From contig CAJPPF010000062.1 of NCBI GenBank assembly GCA_905372445.1, forward strand, positions 1 to 11,651: a DNA stretch of 11,651 nt, written 5' to 3'. The position numbers and the translations under genes are program-made. This stretch comes from an uncultured Prevotella sp. (GTDB lineage Bacteria; Bacteroidota; Bacteroidia; Bacteroidales; Bacteroidaceae). How positions within the stretch are numbered: the stretch's first letter is position 1; each line of letters starts with the position of its first letter. The notes below the pieces were generated by a model. It ran no database searches, was not told where the DNA came from, and saw only the letters and a list, made by a program, of their open reading frames with translations. Positions 6,118 to 11,651 of this stretch are shown here, piece after piece.

Positions 6118-6560
6118 ACAATGCAGAGCTTTTCCCAAAGCTCATAGCACTGCTGGAGGCAGGTCACACCGTGACACTGACACTCACAGGATTCAGCATG
6201 CGTCCTTTTCTTGAAGACAGGCGCGATATAGCAGAACTGCGCCATGCCACAAATCCAAAAGTTGGCGAGCCGGTTCTGGCCATAGTTGGAGACAATCACT
6301 ATGTTCTCCACCGACTGATTAAAATAGAAGGAGACAATGTGACATTACTTGGAGACGGCAATCTAAGCACAGAACACTGTAAACTGAGTGACATAAAAGC
6401 TCAAGTAGTGGGATTCTACCGCAAAGGAAGAAAGACACCTGACACCATTGACGGGTGGAAATGGAAATGCTATTCCATTATATGGATGGCTCTACGCCCT
6501 GTCAGAAGATACATTCTATACATATATAGACAATGGGTAAAAATTTTCGGAACAGTTTAA
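6078..6560 (+). CDS. S24/S26-family signal-peptidase-like protein
   Basis: This 160-residue protein has the signal-peptidase core. The nucleophile motif GFSMRP places Ser at residue 40. The second motif, VLHRLI, has His at 78, and GDGN has Asp at 93. A Ser-His-Asp set is the ER/SipW-type arrangement rather than the Ser-Lys of bacterial LepB. Residues 131-157 are hydrophobic and amphipathic and could associate with the membrane; there is no N-terminal transmembrane anchor. Proteins like this sit beside HprK-like and PqqD genes in Bacteroidetes and may cleave or process a peptide. The ATG at 6078 is chosen because the conserved part begins around residue 11; an earlier in-frame ATG at 6048 would only add ten residues and lengthen the overlap with the HprK-like gene. 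Confidence 0.78.
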   Translation: MPTSNFKKQEVQLNNAELFPKLIALLEAGHTVTLTLTGFSMRPFLEDRRDIAELRHATNPKVGEPVLAIVGDNHYVLHRLIKIEGDNVTLLGDGNLSTEHCKLSDIKAQVVGFYRKGRKTPDTIDGWKWKCYSIIWMALRPVRRYILYIYRQWVKIFGTV

Positions 6561-6593
6561 TGGCATTATCTATATAATTAATAAAATAAAAGG

Positions 6594-6629
6594 TTTGTAC
6601 AGCGTGCATGCGGTATCGACTTACATTTG
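6594..6629 (+). promoter_or_regulatory. possible promoter for the PqqD gene
   Basis: TACATTTG (6622-6629) fits TAnnTTTG, and TTTG (6594-6597) lies 24 bp upstream, longer than the 19-20 bp seen elsewhere in the window. It would give the PqqD gene a leader of about 190 nt and would exclude the 33-codon frame at 6608 from its transcript start. Confidence 0.3.
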
Positions 6630-6709
6630 AGGGTGGTGGTGAAAAACAATTAACGGTGAGGGTAGCAAGAAAGCAGTATATCAACTTCAACGGCGATAGA
6701 CCCATATAG
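6608..6709 (+). CDS. possible 33-residue peptide
   Basis: This is a short frame with an ATG start, preceded at a distance by AAAAGG. The peptide begins MRYRLTFEGGGEK and ends FNGDRPI; it has a Gly triplet at 10-12 and is basic. It is the only plausible small gene in the gap before the PqqD gene, which makes it a candidate substrate peptide or the remnant of a larger gene. There is no recognisable leader motif, and the frame may simply be chance. Confidence 0.2.
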   Translation: MRYRLTFEGGGEKQLTVRVARKQYINFNGDRPI

Positions 6710-6822
6710 ACACACAGGTAGTCATATGAGTGCTGTTCTTTCTTTTGTCATATACTCAACGATAATAGAAAAATAAACAAAAACAAGTCCATGCCTTGCG
6801 CAGGACACTTATAAATTTAATT

Positions 6823-7092
6823 ATGAAAGTAAAGAAAGGCTTTGTTCTGCATGAAATATGCAATGAGAATGTTGTAATTGCAGAGGGTATTGAAAATATT
6901 GATTTCAATAATTTGATTTCAATGAATGATACAGCAGCATACATTTGGAAGAATGTCCAGGGTAAGGACTTCAGTGTTGAAGATATGGTTAGTATGATTC
7001 TTTCAGAATACGATATTGACGAGGCAACAGCCAAAGATGACTGTAAAGCCCTTGCAGAAAACTGGCTCAACGCCGGTATATGCGAAGAATAG
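6823..7092 (+). CDS. PqqD-family peptide-binding protein
   Basis: This 89-residue protein matches the PqqD fold in pattern: an N-terminal strand pair (VLHEICNENVVIAEG), the segment NDTAAYIWKNVQG (35-47), an acidic helix region SVEDMVSMILSEYD, and a final helix ALAENWLNAGI. In PqqD and related RiPP enzymes this winged-helix domain (RRE) binds the leader of a precursor peptide and presents it to a modifying enzyme. Here it stands alone, downstream of HprK-like and S26-like genes. The ATG at 6823 is chosen over one at 6796 because MKVKKGFVLHEI is the usual beginning for this family. No cognate radical SAM enzyme, transglutaminase or asparagine-synthetase-like gene is in the window. Confidence 0.8.
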   Translation: MKVKKGFVLHEICNENVVIAEGIENIDFNNLISMNDTAAYIWKNVQGKDFSVEDMVSMILSEYDIDEATAKDDCKALAENWLNAGICEE

Positions 7093-7118
7093 CTAACCGG
7101 ACAGCTAAAGAAATATAG

Positions 7119-7158
7119 TATTACTAAGGTCTTATAATATGATGAAGCCTTAGTAATA
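7119..7158. terminator. inverted repeat between convergent genes
   Basis: TATTACTAAGG (7119-7129) and CCTTAGTAATA (7148-7158) are perfect complements, and CTT (7131-7133) with AAG (7145-7147) extends the stem past a bulged T at 7130. It lies between the stops of the PqqD gene and the minus-strand lipoprotein, so it may end transcription from both sides. It is AT-rich and lacks a clear T tract, so efficiency is uncertain. Confidence 0.5.
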
Positions 7159-7181
7159 TATTGTCAGAAAGTTTCGATTTA

Positions 7182-7979
7182 TTATGCAGGTTGCGAGAGT
7201 GTCATCTTCCCTTCAGGAGAAATCGTTATGAACACAAGATAACCGGAAGCACTCTCTGGCACTCTTAGTAACGCATGGAACACAATACCTAAATTGTCAC
7301 AGCGGTCATACACTACATCACTGAGAATACTCTGACGCATCACTTCTGCAGGAACATACTTATGGAAATCATGCTTGTGAATATCTGAAGAAAAGACCCT
7401 ATGTGCTCCTTCATATACCGCAAGATGAATAATGTTATCATAATAAATTTTACTAATCCCTACCCCTTCGTCATTGTAGTCAGACTTGATAACCTTATAA
7501 GTAGTAGGATTGATCTGAACATAGCAATGATAATGCCTGTCACCATTTACAACGACTGTATCACGCTTGACCAACTCCTGAATAATATCATCATCAAAAA
7601 CATCATCCTTATCCTCAAACGATTGCTCTAAATCAGGATTATCACTCTTGAGCAAAATTATTGTCTCATGATTCTGATTGCGGAATTTAAAAAGATTACT
7701 CGTAAACTTTTCTATGAAATAGCTCATCGGAATATCGCCATCAATATATATGGAGTCACCATATATACGATAATGAACAGGAAGAATCTCTGGATCTGGA
7801 TAATACATCGTATCATTAACTGCTTTAAACACGACACTCTCGTCGTCAGAATTAATCCACACTCCGGCAAGCATAGCCTCTAAGCGAGGATCGCTTTTAC
7901 GCTCCTCGGATTTCTTATCGCCACAGCTCATACAAAGCAAGGCAATAATAACAGACAATATTCCAAATACCTTATTCAA
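7182..7979 (-). CDS. lipoprotein, possibly DUF4738 family
   Basis: This 265-residue protein has a lipoprotein signal with lipobox ALLCMSC (cysteine at residue 19) followed by a charged linker. Residues 35-115 resemble a lipocalin-like strand set (LAGVWINSDDESVVFK... YRIYGDSIYIDGD), and a second strand-rich part covers 130-265. The overall pattern recalls DUF4738 lipoproteins of Prevotella and Bacteroides, from memory only. The start appears to be TTG at 7979-7977: no in-frame ATG precedes the signal peptide after the last stop. It begins 14 bp after the rfbC stop, so it is probably co-transcribed with rfbC. The function is unknown. Confidence 0.75.
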   Translation of the reverse strand: MNKVFGILSVIIALLCMSCGDKKSEERKSDPRLEAMLAGVWINSDDESVVFKAVNDTMYYPDPEILPVHYRIYGDSIYIDGDIPMSYFIEKFTSNLFKFRNQNHETIILLKSDNPDLEQSFEDKDDVFDDDIIQELVKRDTVVVNGDRHYHCYVQINPTTYKVIKSDYNDEGVGISKIYYDNIIHLAVYEGAHRVFSSDIHKHDFHKYVPAEVMRQSILSDVVYDRCDNLGIVFHALLRVPESASGYLVFITISPEGKMTLSQPA

Positions 7980-7993
7980 TATATCAATTTTTT

Positions 7994-8542
7994 CTATTCA
8001 AATGTTTCAGCATCTGCCAAAGAAAAACCATTAAGGTCTTTCTCACTCGTCACCACATCATTAATATCGATATGCCAATCAATACCAATAGTCTCATCAT
8101 TCCAACGAATACTTGCTTCAGCATGTGGAGCATATACATTATCAACCTTATATGTGAAAATGGCATCGTCAGACAAGACAACAAAACCATGTGCAAAACC
8201 ACGAGGGATGAATAGCTGACGCTTATTGTCTTCGCTTAACTCTACAGCAACGTATTTTCCAAAAGTCGGCGAACTCTTACGAAGGTCAACAGCAACGTCA
8301 AGAACTCTGCCTTTTATTACTCTGACAAGCTTAGCCTGTGACCATTCTCCTTGCTGATAATGCAAGCCTCTGAGTACTCCATAGCTTGAGCGTGATTCAT
8401 TATCCTGAATGAATTCCACCTTACCTATATTTTCTTCAAAATCCGACTGCTTCCAAGCCTCGAAGAAATAGCCTCGTTTATCTGCAAAAACCTTAGGCTC
8501 AAGGATATACACACCGCTTATAGAAGTTTTTATATACTGCAT
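7994..8542 (-). CDS. rfbC: dTDP-4-dehydrorhamnose 3,5-epimerase
   Basis: This 182-residue RmlC/RfbC enzyme catalyses the third step of dTDP-L-rhamnose synthesis, epimerising C3 and C5 of dTDP-4-keto-6-deoxyglucose for surface polysaccharide. It is a cytosolic cupin of the usual length. Visible family residues: the catalytic His in LRGLHYQ (His61), Lys71 in AKLVRV, IPRGFAHGF (112-120), the catalytic Tyr in FTYK (Tyr131), and SEKD near the end (Asp169). The start is the ATG at 8542. A longer frame from a TTG at 8572 would begin inside the -7 box. The other rhamnose genes (rfbA, rfbB, rfbD) are not in the window, so rfbC stands apart from the pathway, as is common in Bacteroidales. Confidence 0.93.
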   Translation of the reverse strand: MQYIKTSISGVYILEPKVFADKRGYFFEAWKQSDFEENIGKVEFIQDNESRSSYGVLRGLHYQQGEWSQAKLVRVIKGRVLDVAVDLRKSSPTFGKYVAVELSEDNKRQLFIPRGFAHGFVVLSDDAIFTYKVDNVYAPHAEASIRWNDETIGIDWHIDINDVVTSEKDLNGFSLADAETFE

Positions 8543-8569
8543 ACTGCATTTATCTTTTTTATATAACGG

Positions 8570-8601
8570 CAAAGATACTGTTTTTGCAATGAAAATCCAA
8601 A
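8570..8601 (-). promoter_or_regulatory. rfbC promoter
   Basis: On the minus strand TTTG (8601-8598) and TATCTTTG (8577-8570) are 20 bp apart. Transcription would start near 8564, giving a leader of about 22 nt. It faces away from the HU-SPOR promoter, and the two -33 elements are only about 46 bp apart. Confidence 0.7.
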
Positions 8602-8647
8602 CTTAAACCAGTAAATTATTTTTTTCGTAGTTTTTTATATAAAAGTC

Positions 8648-8678
8648 TTTGGCGTTTCAAAATAATGAATTATCTTTG
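8648..8678 (+). promoter_or_regulatory. promoter of the HU-SPOR gene
   Basis: TTTG (8648-8651) and TATCTTTG (8671-8678) are 19 bp apart. Six bases separate the -7 box from the ATG at 8685, so the transcript should be leaderless or nearly so. Confidence 0.7.
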
Positions 8679-8684
8679 CACATA

Positions 8685-9764
8685 ATGTTCAAGATTGATC
8701 ATCACATAGAGTATCTCCTTCTGAAACACGACTGCGTCATAGTTCCGGGTTTCGGAGGGTTCGTCGTACATAGCTTACCCTCTCGCTACGACGAATCCGA
8801 CGGTATGATTTTACCGCCGGCGACTACTGTTGGATTCAATCCGCAGCTCACACTCAACGATTCTCTACTCATCCAATCTTACATAGAGGCTCATGACATG
8901 AGCTATCCGGAAGCGCAGCGTGAAGTTGAGAAAGAAACGCATGAACTTAAGGAACGCATCTCAGACAACAGTTATTTCGATATCAACTCTGTCGGACGTA
9001 TTTCAATCAACAGTATGGGCAGCTACGAGTTCGAACCATGCCAGGCTGGAATACTCGTTCCGCGTCTTTACGGTCTTTCCGGCATTGAGACATCTGACAA
9101 CGAGACATTTCTTCAGTACGATAAAGAGAAGAAAGACAATGTTTCATTTTCTAATATGACAGACGAAAACGCTGAAGAGAAAGTAATAACAATCCGCACA
9201 TCAACACTGCGAAAGATTGCCGTGGCATGTATTGCCGCCTGCTTCATAACAGCAATTCCATTCCTATCTCAGCATAAAGACAGCTATCAACTGCTCAGTG
9301 GAGTTAATTCGACAATCATTTCCAGTCTTCAGCCAAATACAGAAGAAACAATTTCACTAAATGTCACTCCACAAAAGAGTGTACACAACGTATACGTTCA
9401 GAAGAAAGTAGAACCAAAAGTTATTGCTTCTGAGCTTACCGTTAATACGGTTGCGCCAAAGATGACAAAGGCAGAGACTCCTGCTTCTTCAAAAGCAGAA
9501 CTGCAGACACCAGCTATAGCAGAAGTAAAAAGTCCGTCATACACTATAGTTCTTGCTGCTCAGGTCCCCCTTAAAAATGCAGAAGTATATGTAAAACAAC
9601 TTGTAGAAAACGGCTACAAGAATGTGAGAATCATTGGCGAAGGTAAAGGCAGGAAAGTAGTAATAGGGACATATAAAACAGAAGAAGAGGCTCAAAAAGC
9701 AAAGAGAGAAATAAACAAGCATGATGGTATGGCATCCGCTTGGGTATTAGAAATGAAAGGATAA
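8685..9764 (+). CDS. HU(CCDC81)-like and SPOR domain membrane protein
   Basis: This 359-residue single-pass protein has two CCDC81-type HU-like domains at the N-terminus: about 1-60 (KHDCVIVPGFGGFVV and VGFNPQLTLNDSLL) and about 62-130 (YPEAQREVEKE... GRISIN). A transmembrane helix is at about 176-194, then comes a Ser/Thr/Pro/Lys-rich linker. The C-terminal SPOR domain is at about 285-358 (SYTIVLAAQVPLKNAEVYVKQL... VVIGTYKTEEEAQKA). SPOR domains bind peptidoglycan lacking stem peptides, often at division sites, so the protein likely spans the inner membrane with the HU-like part in the cytoplasm. A DNA or nucleoid link is a family-level suggestion, unproven. The ATG at 8685 is used because a frame opening at 8649 would overlap the promoter. 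The FHA gene follows after 55 bp and may be co-transcribed. Confidence 0.85.
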   Translation: MFKIDHHIEYLLLKHDCVIVPGFGGFVVHSLPSRYDESDGMILPPATTVGFNPQLTLNDSLLIQSYIEAHDMSYPEAQREVEKETHELKERISDNSYFDINSVGRISINSMGSYEFEPCQAGILVPRLYGLSGIETSDNETFLQYDKEKKDNVSFSNMTDENAEEKVITIRTSTLRKIAVACIAACFITAIPFLSQHKDSYQLLSGVNSTIISSLQPNTEETISLNVTPQKSVHNVYVQKKVEPKVIASELTVNTVAPKMTKAETPASSKAELQTPAIAEVKSPSYTIVLAAQVPLKNAEVYVKQLVENGYKNVRIIGEGKGRKVVIGTYKTEEEAQKAKREINKHDGMASAWVLEMKG

Positions 9765-9819
9765 TCACTGATTACATCAGTAGGATTCATTTTCCATTCC
9801 ATATTAATATATTAGTATA

Positions 9820-10356
9820 ATGAAAAGAGTACGTTGTCCAAAATGCGACAATTACATTGTTTTCGACGAGACTAAATATGAGTCTGGTCAGTCATTGGTT
9901 TTCCAATGCCCTGAATGTAACAAGCAATTTGGAATTAGGTTGGGAATATCAAAACTTCACGGAACACAAACAGAAGAGAATAATCCAAACGAAACACCGA
10001 AAGAAGAATCCGTTGGTTCACTCATTGTCATTGAAAACATCTTTGGCTTCAAGCAGGTTCTTCCACTCCATATGGGCGACAATATCATCGGACGCTACCA
10101 GAAAGGACATGATATTCAATGCCCCATCGAGAGCAACGACCCAAGTATAGACATGCATCACTGCATTCTTACCGTTCAGCACGATAAGAAAGGTAATCTC
10201 AAATATATTCTTCGCGATGGTCCAAGCTACACAGGAACATTCGTCGGAGGCGAAATCCTTGGCGACAAAGAACGCAGAGTAATATCTGACGGCACACTTT
10301 TCACCATTGGTGCAACATCAGTCATTCTGAAGACAATAAACTCTGAAGAAGACTAA
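9820..10356 (+). CDS. zinc-ribbon and FHA domain protein
   Basis: This 178-residue cytosolic protein starts with a zinc ribbon, two CxxC pairs at Cys6/Cys9 and Cys30/Cys33, of the MJ0042 zinc-finger-like type. After an acidic linker (50-66) an FHA domain fills about 68-173, with GR at 91-92, the DMHHC segment (111-115) and the SYTGTFVGG turn (136-144). FHA domains normally bind phosphothreonine. Here the usual Ser of the SRxH motif is Asp111, and the Asn of NGTxVNG is Thr138, so phosphopeptide binding may be altered. No own promoter was found; it probably shares the transcript of the HU-SPOR gene 55 bp upstream. Its partner kinase is not in the window. Confidence 0.83.
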   Translation: MKRVRCPKCDNYIVFDETKYESGQSLVFQCPECNKQFGIRLGISKLHGTQTEENNPNETPKEESVGSLIVIENIFGFKQVLPLHMGDNIIGRYQKGHDIQCPIESNDPSIDMHHCILTVQHDKKGNLKYILRDGPSYTGTFVGGEILGDKERRVISDGTLFTIGATSVILKTINSEED

Positions 10357-10411
10357 TTCTTCAAACAAAAAGGCAGTAAAATTGTATTTTAATCTTAATT
10401 ATACAAATATT

Positions 10412-10443
10412 TTTGGGAATACAACGTTATTTTTGTACCTTTG
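10412..10443 (+). promoter_or_regulatory. rpoD promoter
   Basis: TTTG (10412-10415) and TACCTTTG (10436-10443) are 20 bp apart, matching the promoter class that this sigma factor itself reads. The start would be near 10449, with a leader of about 55 nt before the rpoD ATG. Confidence 0.75.
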
Positions 10444-10503
10444 CAACCGATTTTGCGTTATTATGCACTTTCCACACATCGTATCTGTTTTAAACTATTA
10501 TAA

Positions 10504-11376
10504 ATGAGACAGTTAAAGATCCAAAAGAGTATTACGAACCGTTCAAGCGAGGCACTCGACAAGTATCTCGTAGAAATTGGTCGTGCTCCACTTATCTCAA
10601 TTGACGAAGAAATTGAACTCGCGCAGGCTATTCGCAAGGGAGGTCCTGAAGGTGAGCGTGCAAAAGACAAACTTGTTACCGCAAATCTAAGATTTGTCGT
10701 TTCAGTTGCCAAGCAGTATCAGCACCAAGGCCTAACACTGACCGACCTTATCGACGAGGGAAACATCGGACTTATCAAGGCAGCACAGAAGTTTGACGAG
10801 ACCCGTGGCTTTAAGTTCATCTCCTATGCCGTATGGTGGATTCGCCAGTCAATTCTTCAGGCTATCGCAGAGCAGAGCCGTATAGTACGTCTTCCACTCA
10901 ATCAGGTTGGTTCACTTAACAAGATTAATCACGAGATTAACAAGTTTGAACAAGAGAATCAGCGTCATCCATCTGTGCAGGAACTTGCCGAGGCAACAAA
11001 CATCGATGAAGAGAAAATCGGTCAGAGTCTCATGGCTGATGGGCATCATGTTTCAATAGATGCGCCTTTCCAGGATGGTGAAGACAACTGTATGCTTGAT
11101 GTTATGCCTTCAAGCGACGACTCTCGAACAGACCGCCAAGTAGATCACGAGTCAATGGCCATGGAGCTTAACAATGTTCTGAACAAGGTCCTGAAAGAGC
11201 GCGAGATTACTATTATTCGCGAATGCTTTGGCATTGGATGCCATGAGAAAGGACTAGAGGAGATAGGCGACCAACTTGGTTTGACCCGTGAACGTGTTCG
11301 TCAAATCCGTGAAAAGTCAATCGCAAAGTTACGCGATTCAGGCAATGCTAAAATTCTTATGAAGTATCTTGGATAA
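10504..11376 (+). CDS. rpoD: primary sigma factor RpoD
   Basis: This 290-residue protein is the short primary sigma of Bacteroidetes, without the long N-terminal region 1.1 of Proteobacteria. Region 1.2 covers about 17-45 (ALDKYLVEIGRAPLIS) and region 2 about 56-120, with NLRFVVSVAKQY, DLIDEGNIGLI and the promoter-melting FKFISYAVWWIRQ at 103-115. Region 3 is at about 125-205, including the finger-like stretch SIDAPFQDGEDN, and region 4 at about 225-285, with the helix-turn-helix TRERVRQI (261-268). It directs core RNA polymerase to the -33/-7 promoters found around this window. It has its own promoter and a strong terminator, so it is probably monocistronic. The first ATG after the promoter gives the usual start MRQLKI. 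Confidence 0.96.
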   Translation: MRQLKIQKSITNRSSEALDKYLVEIGRAPLISIDEEIELAQAIRKGGPEGERAKDKLVTANLRFVVSVAKQYQHQGLTLTDLIDEGNIGLIKAAQKFDETRGFKFISYAVWWIRQSILQAIAEQSRIVRLPLNQVGSLNKINHEINKFEQENQRHPSVQELAEATNIDEEKIGQSLMADGHHVSIDAPFQDGEDNCMLDVMPSSDDSRTDRQVDHESMAMELNNVLNKVLKEREITIIRECFGIGCHEKGLEEIGDQLGLTRERVRQIREKSIAKLRDSGNAKILMKYLG

Positions 11377-11412
11377 AAACAGAACTTTCAATAAGACAAA
11401 AACAAATATTAG

Positions 11413-11448
11413 ATGAGGATGTGTCAGTTTGACACATCCTCATTTTTT
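11413..11448 (+). terminator. rpoD rho-independent terminator
   Basis: ATGAGGATGTGTCA (11413-11426) and its perfect complement (11430-11443) form a 14-bp stem with a 3-nt loop. A run of six T residues (11443-11448) follows. The structure begins 37 bp after the rpoD stop. Confidence 0.93.
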
Positions 11449-11453
11449 ATATC

Positions 11454-11651
11454 ATGAAATTTACTTACTTGTTAATTTTATTCACAGTATCCGGCAGTGC
11501 ACAAAAAGTCGAAAGAAACCTGACGGAGATATACTGTCAATGCAAAGCCACCTCTGCAAAGATGCCACTTTTGGTCAATAAAGAGCTTCAAAGTTGGAGA
11601 AATTATAGCGTTTTAACTCTTAGAACAGCCTTATATCATTATATTATTGAT
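11454..11651 (+). CDS. start of an unidentified signal-peptide-bearing protein (partial)
   Basis: A frame opens with ATG at 11454 and stays open for 66 codons to the end of the window. The first 16 residues look like a signal peptide (MKFTYLLILFTVSGSA, probable cleavage before Gln17). The following part contains YCQCK (27-31) and mostly helical residues, but the family was not recognised. Oddly, the ATG lies only 5 bp after the T tract of the rpoD terminator, so there is no room for a separate promoter or leader. Either the gene depends on read-through, or its true start is elsewhere, or the frame is not a gene. Confidence 0.45.
   Translation, partial: MKFTYLLILFTVSGSAQKVERNLTEIYCQCKATSAKMPLLVNKELQSWRNYSVLTLRTALYHYIID

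Larger units (their letters stand above)
6561..6822. other. gap between the S26-like and PqqD genes
   Basis: The 262-bp gap lacks a terminator for the upstream operon. It contains a 33-codon frame (6608-6709) and a possible promoter (6594-6629). Its size and the more GC-rich patch around 6600-6700 leave room for a short peptide gene or a decayed gene. Confidence 0.45.

Noticed and set aside
9766..9780. Small ACTGAT/ATCAGT hairpin after the HU-SPOR gene as a terminator
   Set aside because: The stem has only six AT-rich pairs and no T tract; co-transcription with the FHA gene is more likely.
10345..10365. Seven-base inverted repeat across the FHA stop codon as a terminator
   Set aside because: It is short, overlaps the coding end and is followed by A residues, not T.

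Overview
The window looks like a low-G+C Bacteroidales chromosome, most like Prevotella. The evidence is a short (290 aa) RpoD of the Bacteroidetes primary-sigma type, several -33 TTTG / -7 TAnnTTTG promoters with 19-20 bp spacers, little Shine-Dalgarno signal, a TamL-type lipidated BamA homologue, and an HU(CCDC81)-SPOR membrane protein. These are inferences from protein and promoter features; no database search was possible.

Left part (1-2680): a small lipoprotein gene on + converges on, and overlaps by 59 bp, a tamL-like gene on -. The tamL reading frame is broken by one missing base near 1560, which separates the signal/POTRA part from the beta-barrel part.

Middle intergenic part (2680-3961): about 1.3 kb without a convincing protein gene but rich in structure. 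It holds a minus-strand promoter far upstream of tamL, a promoter-to-terminator unit for a ~170-nt structured small RNA (about 3217-3387), five tandem 22-bp repeats (3688-3797), and a 17-bp hairpin with G-U wobbles (3843-3889). A good promoter (3913-3944) then serves a divergent sigma-70 gene.

Operon 3962-6560 (+), with a possible extension to 7092: a divergent RpoD-like sigma factor, a secreted protein with a Lys/Ala-rich tail, an HPr-kinase/PEPCK-like P-loop protein, and a signal-peptidase-like (S24/S26) protein with Ser-His-Asp residues. After a 262-bp gap comes a PqqD-family protein. HprK-like, S26-like and PqqD proteins together recall peptide-modification (RiPP-like) loci, but no precursor peptide, transglutaminase or transporter is recognisable here. 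This is the part most worth a second look.

Right part (7182-11651): a minus-strand pair made of rfbC (dTDP-4-dehydrorhamnose 3,5-epimerase) and a lipoprotein. Divergent from it is an HU-SPOR envelope protein, followed by a zinc-ribbon/FHA protein. Then rpoD follows with its own promoter and a strong terminator, and last comes the start of an unidentified signal-peptide-bearing reading frame that runs off the window.
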